Made by a program: the position numbers and the translations under genes. A DNA stretch of 7,502 nucleotides from an uncultured Oscillospiraceae bacterium (GTDB lineage Bacteria > Bacillota > Clostridia > Oscillospirales > Acutalibacteraceae): the NCBI GenBank assembly GCA_958354085.1, contig CATWUX010000111.1:1-7502 (forward strand), given 5' to 3'. Positions 1 to 6,072 of this stretch are shown one piece after another. How positions within the stretch are numbered: position 1 is the first letter of the stretch; each line of letters opens with the position of its first letter. The notes beneath the pieces were generated by a model, which worked only from the letters and a program-made list of their open reading frames with translations, was not told the DNA's origin and searched no databases.

Positions 1-524
1 CCGCCGATAAACTTCGGGCGGGTACGCGCGCACAATATCGGCGCCTCCCCTATTTTGGTTACAGACAAACGTACCGGTACGGCGACCGGCGCCAGATGCA
101 TCCCAATCAAGGTGCCGCCGATGTCTATACCGGCTTTGGCACGCACAAACTCCACCGCTATCGGATCGGCCATACGGCCGTATACGGCCGTAGCAAAAGA
201 TCCTCCCGCTTTCGGCTGCGGAAACACATTCACTTCATCCAACCCATAGCGTTCGGCGGCTGTCCGTTCCAAAATTAACGCACGATTCAGATGTTCACAG
301 CATTGGGCGGCCAAATAAAATCCGTGTTCCTGCATCACCGGCCAAATGCCCTCCACAATAGCGGCGGCTATCTCCATGTTGGAACAGGAGCCGATTTTCC
401 GTCCCGCAACTTCACTGGTGGAACAGCCGACCACCAGCAAATCACCGGCACGCAATCGGGCCGCCTCTGTGAGCTCGGTAACTGCCTGCCGCGTTTGTTC
501 CGTAATGGATCTTAAATCTTCCAT
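1..524 (-). CDS. UPF0340 / YwlG family protein (TIGR01440), 3' end cut by window edge
   Basis: I read 174 codons from the ATG at 524-522 down to the left edge with no stop. The protein carries the marks of the YwlG/UPF0340 family: GCSTSEV (residues 33-39), CCEHLNRAL (75-83), AGIDIGGTLIGMHL (131-144) and RTRPKFIG (167-174). Bacillus subtilis YwlG, as I recall it, ends a few residues after the matching RPKLIGG, so only about 8-10 residues should be missing. Biochemical function is unknown. The conserved cysteines (34, 75, 76) and the lone histidine motifs suggest a metal or thiol chemistry, but that is inference. No signal peptide or membrane segment is visible, so it is probably cytosolic. AGGGGTGG-like sequence lies 6-13 bases before the start. 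It is divergent from the HD gene. Family call is confident; function is not known. Confidence 0.9.
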   Translation of the reverse strand, partial: MEDLRSITEQTRQAVTELTEAARLRAGDLLVVGCSTSEVAGRKIGSCSNMEIAAAIVEGIWPVMQEHGFYLAAQCCEHLNRALILERTAAERYGLDEVNVFPQPKAGGSFATAVYGRMADPIAVEFVRAKAGIDIGGTLIGMHLAPVAVPVRLSVTKIGEAPILCARTRPKFIG

Positions 525-578
525 CTTTTCCACCCCTTGTATATTGTTTGTAAAATTCCTTAAGAATTTAAAAAGCGC

Positions 579-607
579 TTGTTTTTCCGGGAAAAATATT
601 CTACTAT
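579..607 (+). promoter_or_regulatory. sigma-A promoter for the HD-domain gene
   Basis: TTGTTT (579-584) and TACTAT (602-607) are 17 bases apart, giving a start of transcription near 614 and a leader of under 30 bases. A minus-strand -10-like TAGAAT lies at 598-603 and overlaps this box. It could serve the divergent YwlG-type gene, but I find no good -35 for it. Confidence 0.6.
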
Positions 608-640
608 AAAAGCAAACCAGCAGAAGGGGCGTAATCGGCT

Positions 641-1108
641 ATGCTTTCCGCAAACGATCAGGCGTACTTTTGGGAGTGCGCCAAGGATATTTTGGCATCG
701 GAAGATGTACAGCGTATGAAAACTTTTATACAGCACGGGAATGTATCCTGCTATGAACACAGCTTATGCGTGGCTTATGGAAGCTTTTGCCTTTGCCGGC
801 GTTTGCACCTTCGGGTGGATACCCGCAGTCTGATCCGCGGGGCTTTGCTGCACGACTTTTTTCTCTATGACTGGCATACCAATGGCATGAAAAACGGGCT
901 GCACGGGTTTACGCACCCCAAAACCGCTCTGCGAAATGCGCAGAAGCAATTTTGCCTGAATAAGAAGGAACAAGATATCATCGTCAAGCATATGTGGCCG
1001 CTGACCGTAATTCCCCCGCGCTGTAAAGAAGGCTACATTGTCTGCCTGCTGGATAAATATTGCTCCGTGCGGGAAACCTTCCGTTGTGCCAAGCTGGTAA
1101 GGGCCTGA
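641..1108 (+). CDS. small HD-domain phosphohydrolase, substrate unknown
   Basis: This is a 155-residue cytosolic protein of the HD superfamily of metal-dependent phosphohydrolases. The metal-binding pattern is visible in order: H40 (YEHSL), H71-D72 (LLHDFFLYDWH), H92 (HGFTHP), H117 (KHMWPL) and D138 (LLDKY). The spacing, with two extra histidines between the HD pair and the last aspartate, fits the HD fold with a possible two-metal site. The blocks GLHGFTHPKTAL and IIVKHMWPLTVIPPR look like a subfamily common in Clostridia, recalled from general knowledge rather than searched. The protein is short, a single domain with no sensor or GGDEF part, so it is unlikely to be a large signalling enzyme. 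An AGAAGGGG ribosome binding site (622-629) precedes the ATG by 11 bases. The substrate could be a nucleotide or another phosphate ester and cannot be told from sequence. It converges on the PHP gene with a 3-base gap. Confidence 0.85.
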   Translation: MLSANDQAYFWECAKDILASEDVQRMKTFIQHGNVSCYEHSLCVAYGSFCLCRRLHLRVDTRSLIRGALLHDFFLYDWHTNGMKNGLHGFTHPKTALRNAQKQFCLNKKEQDIIVKHMWPLTVIPPRCKEGYIVCLLDKYCSVRETFRCAKLVRA

Positions 1109-1111
1109 CAC

Positions 1112-1783
1112 TTACGGAGTGCGGCGTATCTCCAGCGCGCCGCTTTGCAGCACCCGCTGCATCTCCTGCATTGTTCTCACATCCGCGTCAATCAGGATGC
1201 CTCCCCGTGCCAGATCCTCTTGTTCATGAAAATCCGAGCCGCTGACCGTGCCGAGCCCGAAGCGTGCTGCCCACGCGGCGGCTATTTCATTGCGGGAATC
1301 GTGGCGTTTGTTTCCGTTATAGATCTCCACACCATCCAATAAACGCGGATCCATGACCGTCATGCCATTGCGAAACGGATGCGCCTGATAAATCAAAATT
1401 CCGTTTTCATCCGCCAGACGCCGAACCTCCCGCAGCGGAAGCTGCAGCAATTCCGGATGCGCGCGGAGAAAAGACTCCGTCACACCGTAAAGCAGATAAT
1501 CGTTGGAATTTTCCGTCAGACAAAGCTCCGCGCCAAACAGCACCTGCAACCGGCCGGCAGCCGCTTCCTTTGCCGCGCGCCATCCGGAGCAGAAAAAGTC
1601 CACCCATGTATTCCAATCGTCTTTCGGCGCTTTTTGTTGGCCGTAATAGCTGAAATGATCGGTAATAATCACGCCGCTATACCCCTGCGCAATATAACTT
1701 TCCGCCAATTCGCGCGCCGAAACGCTCCCGCACGGGCTGACCTCGCTCGTGTGCGCATGCATTTCCCATAAATTTGTTTTCAA
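1112..1783 (-). CDS. PHP-domain metal-dependent phosphoesterase
   Basis: The 223-residue product is a single PHP (polymerase and histidinol phosphatase) domain. The expected metal ligands are present: H9 and H11 (MHAHT), D42-H43 (IITDHF), E86 (FGAEL), H135 (YQAHPF), and D184 with H186 (SGSDFH). Free-standing members of this family hydrolyse phosphoesters such as nucleoside 3',5'-bisphosphates, oligoribonucleotides or histidinol phosphate. Which one applies here is not shown. It lacks any DNA polymerase III or X-family polymerase region. I choose the TTG at 1783-1781 as start because an AAGAGGCG ribosome binding site (1793-1800) lies 9 bases upstream and the first beta strand (NLWEMHAHT) is then complete. 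The next in-frame ATG is residue 8, immediately before H9, and would trim that strand. It has its own promoter, ends tail to tail with the HD gene, and no hairpin terminator follows it. Confidence 0.87.
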   Translation of the reverse strand: MKTNLWEMHAHTSEVSPCGSVSARELAESYIAQGYSGVIITDHFSYYGQQKAPKDDWNTWVDFFCSGWRAAKEAAAGRLQVLFGAELCLTENSNDYLLYGVTESFLRAHPELLQLPLREVRRLADENGILIYQAHPFRNGMTVMDPRLLDGVEIYNGNKRHDSRNEIAAAWAARFGLGTVSGSDFHEQEDLARGGILIDADVRTMQEMQRVLQSGALEIRRTP

Positions 1784-1824
1784 AATTCATTTCGCCTCTT
1801 TTTGCTTTTTAGAACAGTGCTTTT

Positions 1825-1858
1825 ATTGTACCATAATTTCTCACAAGAATCCAGTCAA
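1825..1858 (-). promoter_or_regulatory. sigma-A promoter for the PHP-domain gene
   Basis: Read on the minus strand, TTGACT (1858-1853) is followed after 17 bases by TATGGT (1835-1830). A second -10-like hexamer, TACAAT (1830-1825), overlaps its end. Transcription would start about 30-35 bases before the TTG start codon. It lies just downstream of the DUF4364 terminator, so the PHP gene is probably a separate unit. Confidence 0.6.
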
Positions 1859-1880
1859 TAAAAAGTCCTCTTGAGGGAAA

Positions 1881-1924
1881 TTAAAATAGCAATGCCCGTT
1901 TTAACCACGGCATTGCTATTTTAA
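1881..1924 (-). terminator. hairpin terminator of the DUF4364 gene
   Basis: A perfect 16-base inverted repeat (1881-1896 with 1909-1924) closes a 12-base loop. On the minus strand the rising arm starts at 1924, inside the penultimate sense codons, and contains the TAG stop (1918-1916). The stem's A/T ends supply a T-rich tail (ATTTTAATTT). The stem is symmetric, but no plus-strand gene reads into it from the left. Confidence 0.85.
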
Positions 1925-2506
1925 TTGAATTATAATGCGCGTATCCGCTCGCTCCATGCCGGCATCGCCGGTCAGCACGGCCAGCATGCTGCGATAGACA
2001 ATCGTCGGATCGTTCAAAAAATTCTCTTTGATCAGCTCCGCCTGCAATTCATCCGCCACCCGCAGCGTCACCGACATCAGCGGTTCCTGCGAATCGTTCA
2101 TCGTACAGGTGACGGCAACCCCGTGCTCCAGCCGCTCGATCGTGACGGAATTCTCGCGTTCCCGCCGAATACGCGTCAGCATTTGTAAGGCGGCTTTAAC
2201 CGAACGCTCCCGCAGGGTATACGGAATCATACCGGACAGTGTCGCTGCGATCTGTTCGCCGGTCTCGGTCAGCGAAACGGTGTCGTTTTTCCCGGCAACC
2301 AGATTATTCAACCGCACCAATTCATCAATGGCTGCACCGGTTTCAAAGAAATTCGCCATGCCGTTTCCGGAAAGCAGCTCCATAATCGCCTGACGGCTCA
2401 TCGGCTCTCCGACGCCTTTGAGCATATAACAGATCAATATTTTGATTTCGTAGCTGGAATACAGCCCGCCGGGCTCCACACCCGCAGAAAAAGCATCGTG
2501 AATCAT
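1916..2506 (-). CDS. DUF4364 family protein, winged-helix-like, possible regulator
   Basis: This 196-residue protein matches my recollection of DUF4364, a family widespread in Clostridia. Features supporting this are the N-terminal YEIKILICYML helix (residues 19-29), then MSRQAIMELLSGNGMANFFETGAAIDELV, read as a winged-helix helix-turn-helix, a short acidic/hydrophobic wing (VSLTETGEQIA, 77-87), and the MIPYTLRERSVKAAL block (93-107). The C-terminal half is a beta-rich region with a TMNDSQEPLMSVTLRV stretch. No membrane segment or signal peptide is seen. Function is unproven, and a transcription regulator is a fair inference from the fold. The start ATG (2506-2504) has GGAGG 5 bases upstream. 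It is divergent from the uracil permease gene, with 206 bases between the two starts, which is the usual arrangement of a regulator and its target transporter. It ends in its own terminator. Confidence 0.8.
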   Translation of the reverse strand: MIHDAFSAGVEPGGLYSSYEIKILICYMLKGVGEPMSRQAIMELLSGNGMANFFETGAAIDELVRLNNLVAGKNDTVSLTETGEQIAATLSGMIPYTLRERSVKAALQMLTRIRRERENSVTIERLEHGVAVTCTMNDSQEPLMSVTLRVADELQAELIKENFLNDPTIVYRSMLAVLTGDAGMERADTRIIIQLK

Positions 2507-2555
2507 GACTTCCTCCGATGATCAGTGACTGGGCAAACAGAAAAAACCATTTTCC

Positions 2556-2564
2556 ACTATATCA
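2556..2564 (-). promoter_or_regulatory. extended -10 promoter of the DUF4364 gene
   Basis: On the minus strand, TGATATAGT (2564-2556) is a TGn extended -10 with TATAGT. The -35 region is weak, with TTCCTT the best at 17 bases. Transcription should start near 2549, about 40 bases before the ATG. The motif TGGAAAATG directly follows the -10 box and recurs near the divergent permease promoter. Confidence 0.55.
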
Positions 2565-2633
2565 TATTTTCAATAAAAAAGGAAGAGCAAAACTGCACAA
2601 GCTTTTTGGATATACAGCCTTGCTTTTTTTCAT

Positions 2634-2664
2634 GGAAAATGTCAATTTTTGTCTTGACATTTCC
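2634..2664. promoter_or_regulatory. inverted repeat over the -35 box, candidate operator
   Basis: GGAAAATGTCAA (2634-2645) and TTGACATTTCC (2654-2664) are complementary arms separated by 8 bases, with a single unpaired A. The core arms ATGTCAA and TTGACAT are perfect. The right arm contains the permease -35 hexamer TTGACA, so a protein bound here would block or modulate RNA polymerase. Since it lies upstream of the predicted transcript start it should act as DNA, not as an RNA hairpin. The binding protein is unknown. Confidence 0.5.
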
Positions 2665-2683
2665 GGTGTAAAAATGGTATCTT
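2654..2683 (+). promoter_or_regulatory. sigma-A promoter of the uracil permease gene
   Basis: A consensus -35 TTGACA (2654-2659) and a -10 TATCTT (2678-2683) are 18 bases apart. The transcript would start near 2690, leaving about 23 leader bases, with GAGGAGG at 2699-2705 placed 7 bases before the ATG. That leader is too short for a PyrR attenuator or a purine riboswitch. Confidence 0.75.
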
Positions 2684-2712
2684 TAACAAAGTAAAATTGA
2701 GGAGGGCGAAGA

Positions 2713-4104
2713 ATGAATATTTTCTCAAAAATCAATCAATTCCTTTTCCCCGGCTCAAAAGAGTACCCGAAGGTTGGCGCAGGCAAGATGGTCGTGTTGG
2801 GATTTCAGCACGCTTTCGCAATGTCCTGCGCCACTATTTTAGTACCGCTTTTGACCGATCTGGACGTGGGCGTGGCCTTATTGGCCGCCGGCCTTGGAAC
2901 CATTTTGTTCCACCTTTGCACCGGCGGTCGTATGCCGACGTTCCTGGGCAGCTCGTTTGCGTTTATCGCCGCGCTGCAATTAGTCATTGACGGGAACAAA
3001 GCCAACATTCCCAAAGCGATGGGCGGTATTATTGTTGCCGGTCTGTTTTATGTTCTGCTGTCGCTGCTCATCAAGCTGTTCGGCAGCAAATTTATGGACA
3101 AGCTCTTCCCCCCTGTAGTGCGCGGCGTTGGCATCGCGATCATCGGCCTGAATCTGTCCACTGCTGCTATCAACAATATTCAGCAGCAGCGTGATGCAAG
3201 CGGTCAAATCATTGACATGTTCAGCGCCGGTTACAACATGCCGATGTATATCTGGAGCTGGGTGATCGCCGGTCTCGTGTGTCTGGTGGCTGTCATCCTA
3301 TCCAGTTACGGCAAGGGTATGCTGAAAATGGCTTCTGTTGTCATCTCTCTGGTATTTGGTTATATTTTCACACTGGTGGTTGTCAAAGCCGGCTGGGCGC
3401 CGGAAGCCCTGATGAATCTCGGCGCGATTGCCAATCACAACTGGTTGGAAGTACCGAACATCGTTCTGCCGGTGTTTGATCTGAAATCCATTATAATGAT
3501 TGCACCGATTGCGATCGTCACCTGTGTGGAACATGTCGGCGACGTATATGCAAACGGCGCGGTTGTCGGCAAGGATTTCACAAAAAATCCCGGATTGCAC
3601 CGCACTATGCTGGGTGACGGTCTGGCAACCATGGTCGCCGGCTGTATTGGCGGCCCCGCCAACACCACCTATTCCGAAAACACGGCGGTTCTGGCCGCAA
3701 CCGGCAACTACAACCCGGCTTCTCTGCGGCTGGCGGCTCTCTTCGCGATTCTGGTCAGCTTTCTCGGCAAAGCGATCGGCGTTGTGGAAACTGTGCCGAA
3801 TGCCGTTCTGGGCGGCGCCTGCATCGTCTTGTACGGTATGATCGCTTCTGTCGGTCTGCGCACGCTGGTGGAAAACCACGTGGACTTCACCAAGAATCGC
3901 AACCTGTGCATCGCCGCTGTTATGCTGGTACTGGCCATCGGCGGCGCGGCGATCGGTGGTGCCGATTTCCGTCTGTCCGGTATTGGTTTGGGAATCGTTG
4001 TCGGTATCCTGCTGAACCTGATTCTGCCTGCGCCGAAGGACGAAACAACCGGATTGGTTGCGCATTGTGTGGATGAGGATGAAGTTATCTCCGAAAAAGA
4101 ATAA
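2713..4104 (+). CDS. uraA: uracil permease, NCS2 (nucleobase:cation symporter 2) family
   Basis: The 463-residue integral membrane protein imports a nucleobase, most likely uracil, with protons. Family marks are the QH pair in the first helix (GFQHAFAM, Q32-H33), GGRMPTFLGSSFAFI (71-85), the VEHVGDVYANG segment (E273) and the NTTYSENTAVLAATGNY segment (E322). The two glutamates are 49 residues apart, as are E241 and E290, the substrate-binding residues of Escherichia coli UraA as I recall them. Hydrophobic stretches throughout agree with the 14-helix family fold. The protein ends in an acidic cytosolic tail after LILPAPK. It is a little longer than E. coli UraA (about 429 residues). Four residues after the first glutamate it has D277, where UraA has a histidine. 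It stands alone, with its own promoter and terminator, not in a pyr operon. Uracil is the best guess; xanthine or uric acid are less likely. Confidence 0.92.
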   Translation: MNIFSKINQFLFPGSKEYPKVGAGKMVVLGFQHAFAMSCATILVPLLTDLDVGVALLAAGLGTILFHLCTGGRMPTFLGSSFAFIAALQLVIDGNKANIPKAMGGIIVAGLFYVLLSLLIKLFGSKFMDKLFPPVVRGVGIAIIGLNLSTAAINNIQQQRDASGQIIDMFSAGYNMPMYIWSWVIAGLVCLVAVILSSYGKGMLKMASVVISLVFGYIFTLVVVKAGWAPEALMNLGAIANHNWLEVPNIVLPVFDLKSIIMIAPIAIVTCVEHVGDVYANGAVVGKDFTKNPGLHRTMLGDGLATMVAGCIGGPANTTYSENTAVLAATGNYNPASLRLAALFAILVSFLGKAIGVVETVPNAVLGGACIVLYGMIASVGLRTLVENHVDFTKNRNLCIAAVMLVLAIGGAAIGGADFRLSGIGLGIVVGILLNLILPAPKDETTGLVAHCVDEDEVISEKE

Positions 4105-4121
4105 TTTCTGTGTGTTTTTAT

Positions 4122-4158
4122 AAAATAAGGCAGGCATTCTTTGCCTGCTTTATTTTTT
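4122..4158 (+). terminator. rho-independent terminator of uraA
   Basis: A 15-bp stem (4122-4136 with 4142-4156, one G-U pair) has a core of GGCAGGCA/TGCCTGCT around a TTCTT loop. It is followed by a run of six T (4153-4158). It begins 18 bases after the uraA stop codon. Confidence 0.92.
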
Positions 4159-4170
4159 GGGAAAAAGTAC

Positions 4171-4199
4171 TTGCAATTTACACGCATACATGCTATACT
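4171..4199 (+). promoter_or_regulatory. sigma-A promoter of the rpsB-tsf operon
   Basis: TTGCAA (4171-4176) and TATACT (4194-4199) are separated by exactly 17 bases and sit just after the uraA terminator. Transcription should start near 4206, giving a leader of about 104 nt before rpsB. This is a good match for a highly expressed gene. Confidence 0.85.
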
Positions 4200-4205
4200 A
4201 TTTCG

Positions 4206-4309
4206 GCAAAACACACGCAGGGCATATACTGTCGGTCGGTGCCGTTTCCAAAAAAAGGCGGTGGCTGCGGGTTGCATCTGCGGAGGAAAAACCAAGGAGG
4301 AAATGAATT
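4206..4309 (+). promoter_or_regulatory. rpsB leader with possible regulatory structure
   Basis: The untranslated leader can form CGCAG (4216-4220) with CTGCG (4265-4269), extended by two more pairs across an A-G mismatch. This encloses GGCA (4221-4224) with TGCC (4240-4243). A second CTGCG at 4278-4282 can compete for the same CGCAG and lies just before the ribosome binding site AAGGAGG (4294-4300). A second GGAGG occurs at 4282-4286. Ribosomal protein S2 is known to repress its own leader in E. coli; whether it does so here is a guess. Confidence 0.35.
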
Positions 4310-5050
4310 ATGGCAGTCGTATCCATGAAACAGCTGTTGGAGGCCGGTGTTCACTTCGGACATCAGACCCGCCGCTGGAACCCCAAAATGGCGCCCTATA
4401 TCTTTACGGAGCGCAATGGCATCTACATCATCGACCTGCAGAAAACCGTTCGCAAGCTGGAGGAAGCGTATATGTTCGTGCGCGACCTGTCCGCGAAGGG
4501 CGAAACCGTTCTGTTTGTCGGCACTAAGAAGCAGGCGCAGGATTCTATCCGTGAAGAAGCGGTTCGCGCCGGCGCTCACTATGTAAACGCCCGCTGGCTG
4601 GGCGGTATGCTCACAAACTTCCGCACGATTCAGGGCCGTATCCGCCGCCTGAAACAGCTCCGCACGATGGAAGAAGACGGCACCTTTGATCTCCTGCCCA
4701 AGAAAGAAGTAATCAAGCTCAACCATGAGATTGAGAAACTGGAAAAATTCCTTGGCGGTATCAAAGAGATGAACCGTATCCCCGGCGCTCTGTTCATTGT
4801 CGATCCGCGCAAAGAGAAGATTGCGGTCGCGGAAGCCAAGAAGCTTGGTATTCCGATCGTGGCAATCGTGGACACCAACTGTGATCCGGACGATGTCGAT
4901 TATGTCATTCCGGGCAACGACGACGCAATCCGCGCTGTCAAGCTGATTGCCGGCACCATGGCCAACGCGATCATTGAAGGCCGTCAGGGCGAAGAAACGG
5001 CTCAGGCGGAAGAAGCTGAAGCGGCAGAAGAGGAAGCCGTCGCGGAATAA
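4310..5050 (+). CDS. rpsB: 30S ribosomal protein S2
   Basis: The 246-residue product is a full-length bacterial S2, a late-assembling protein of the small subunit that helps hold S1 or its equivalent and shapes the mRNA exit. Diagnostic blocks are MKQLLEAGVHFGHQTRRWNPKM (residues 6-27, in two adjoining motifs), FVGTKKQAQ (about 69-77), RWLGGMLTNFRTI (95-107), the charged helical insertion (about 110-160), PGALFIVDPRKE (158-169) and PIVAIVDTNCDPD (about 181-193). The C-terminal tail is rich in Glu and Ala, as often in Firmicutes. The start ATG has AAGGAGG 9 bases upstream. It is first in an operon with tsf, the nearly universal arrangement, with 37 bases between the genes and no terminator between them. 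Confidence 0.98.
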   Translation: MAVVSMKQLLEAGVHFGHQTRRWNPKMAPYIFTERNGIYIIDLQKTVRKLEEAYMFVRDLSAKGETVLFVGTKKQAQDSIREEAVRAGAHYVNARWLGGMLTNFRTIQGRIRRLKQLRTMEEDGTFDLLPKKEVIKLNHEIEKLEKFLGGIKEMNRIPGALFIVDPRKEKIAVAEAKKLGIPIVAIVDTNCDPDDVDYVIPGNDDAIRAVKLIAGTMANAIIEGRQGEETAQAEEAEAAEEEAVAE

Positions 5051-5087
5051 TTCGGCAGCTTTGATAACACGATAGGAGGATACGAAA

Positions 5088-6005
5088 ATGGCATTTACTG
5101 CAAAAGACGTGCAAACTTTGCGCGAGAGAACCGGCGTCGGTATGATGGATTGCAAAAAGGCACTGACTCAAGCCGACGGCGATATGGAAAAAGCAATTGA
5201 CATACTGCGTGAAAAAGGTCTGGCTGCGGCAGCCAAAAAGTCTGCCCGCATTGCGGCCGAAGGTATCGTTTACGCAGTGGCAGAGAACAATGTCGGCGTG
5301 ATCATCGAAGTGAACTCCGAGACCGACTTTGTTGCCAAAAATGCGGATTTCCAGAATTTTGTTAAGGCACTGGCTGCAATCGTGGCTGAAAAGAATCCGG
5401 CTGACGTTGCCGCTCTGCTCGAACTGCCGTTTGAAAACGGTCTGACGGTTGCGGATGCGCTGCGTGACAAGATCTTGGTTATCGGTGAAAACCTGAGCAT
5501 CCGTCGTTTCGTTCGTTACGAGGGCGACTGCGTCGCTTATGTACACGGCGGCGGTCGTATCGGCGTGCTGGTGCGTTTTGACGCGGAAGCCGCGGCTTCC
5601 GGCTCTGATGCGCTTTTGGAATGTGGTAAAGACGTTGCCATGCAGATTGCGGCGCTCAACGCCACTTATCTGGATAAAGCTACCGTTCCTGCCGAGGCGC
5701 TTGAGAAGGAAAAAGAAATTCTCGTCGCACAGATCAAAAATGATCCGAAAAACGCCAATAAACCCGAAGCGATCGTGGCCAAAATGGTCGAAGGCCGTAT
5801 CGGTAAGTTCTATGAGAACAACTGCCTGCTGCAGCAAGCGTTCGTTAAGAACGGCGACATCACGGTGGAGCAGTATATTGCCGATATGTCCAAACAGGCC
5901 GGCGGCGCTATGAAGCTGGTGGAGTTTGTTCGTTTTGAAAAAGGCGAGGGTATGCAGAAGCGTGAAGACAACTTCGCAGACGAAGTTGCCAGCATGGTAA
6001 AATAA
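5088..6005 (+). CDS. tsf: translation elongation factor Ts
   Basis: This 305-residue protein is the guanine nucleotide exchange factor that regenerates EF-Tu-GTP from EF-Tu-GDP in the cytosol. The N-terminal UBA-like domain carries the signature LRERTGVGMMDCKKAL (residues 11-26). TDFVAKN (79-85) includes D80 and F81, in the same register as the residues of E. coli EF-Ts that push into the EF-Tu magnesium site. The core domain includes the GGRIGVLVRFD block, and the C-terminal part includes EGRIGKFYENNCLLQQAFVKN (in two motifs). Length is normal. AGGAGG (5074-5079) lies 8 bases before the ATG. It is co-transcribed with rpsB and ends the operon at a strong terminator. In many Firmicutes pyrH and frr follow; here they do not. 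Confidence 0.98.
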   Translation: MAFTAKDVQTLRERTGVGMMDCKKALTQADGDMEKAIDILREKGLAAAAKKSARIAAEGIVYAVAENNVGVIIEVNSETDFVAKNADFQNFVKALAAIVAEKNPADVAALLELPFENGLTVADALRDKILVIGENLSIRRFVRYEGDCVAYVHGGGRIGVLVRFDAEAAASGSDALLECGKDVAMQIAALNATYLDKATVPAEALEKEKEILVAQIKNDPKNANKPEAIVAKMVEGRIGKFYENNCLLQQAFVKNGDITVEQYIADMSKQAGGAMKLVEFVRFEKGEGMQKREDNFADEVASMVK

Positions 6006-6035
6006 GTCTCCCCCACTTTTCTTGTTTGATGTTTT

Positions 6036-6072
6036 AAAAGGGCATCATCGCAGTTGCGATGATGCCCTTTTT
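6036..6072. terminator. bidirectional terminator between tsf and the GNAT remnant
   Basis: A perfect stem of 16-17 bp (6036-6052 with 6055-6071) has core GGGCATCATCGC, an AGTT tetraloop and T runs on both strands. It starts about 30 bases after the tsf stop. On the minus strand the remnant's TAA stop (6073-6071) abuts and slightly overlaps the stem, so it ends both units. Confidence 0.95.

Noticed and set aside
55..609. Four plus-strand frames within and just beyond the YwlG-type gene
   Set aside because: They are shadows. The minus-strand frame matches a known family over its whole length.
1379..1771. Plus-strand frame of 130 codons opposite the PHP gene
   Set aside because: It is basic and low in hydrophobic pattern, and lies antisense to a gene with all PHP ligands. 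No ribosome binding site.
1867..1877. Short palindrome CCTCTTGAGG between the DUF4364 terminator and the PHP promoter
   Set aside because: The arms are 4 bases with almost no loop, which is too short to be meaningful.
2588..2629. Weak hairpin AAGAGCAA with TTGCTTTT followed by T run
   Set aside because: The stem has 8 pairs with a G-U and a loop of about 30 bases, and no plus-strand gene precedes it that needs a terminator.
2507..2690. PyrR attenuator or purine riboswitch before uraA
   Set aside because: The good promoter at 2654-2683 leaves only about 23 leader bases, and no conserved riboswitch core or anti-terminator/terminator pair is seen.
3298..4137. Long open frame on the minus strand opposite uraA (279 codons), and another at 3708-4295
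   Set aside because: They lie antisense to a clear transporter gene. Their composition (runs of Q, N, H, R and D) is the reverse image of membrane codons, and there is no ribosome binding site or recognisable domain.
4193..5837. Long minus-strand open frames opposite rpsB (4193-5155) and tsf (4971-5837)
   Set aside because: They arise from the strong codon bias of highly expressed genes on the plus strand. They show no family motifs and overlap each other and the operon promoter.
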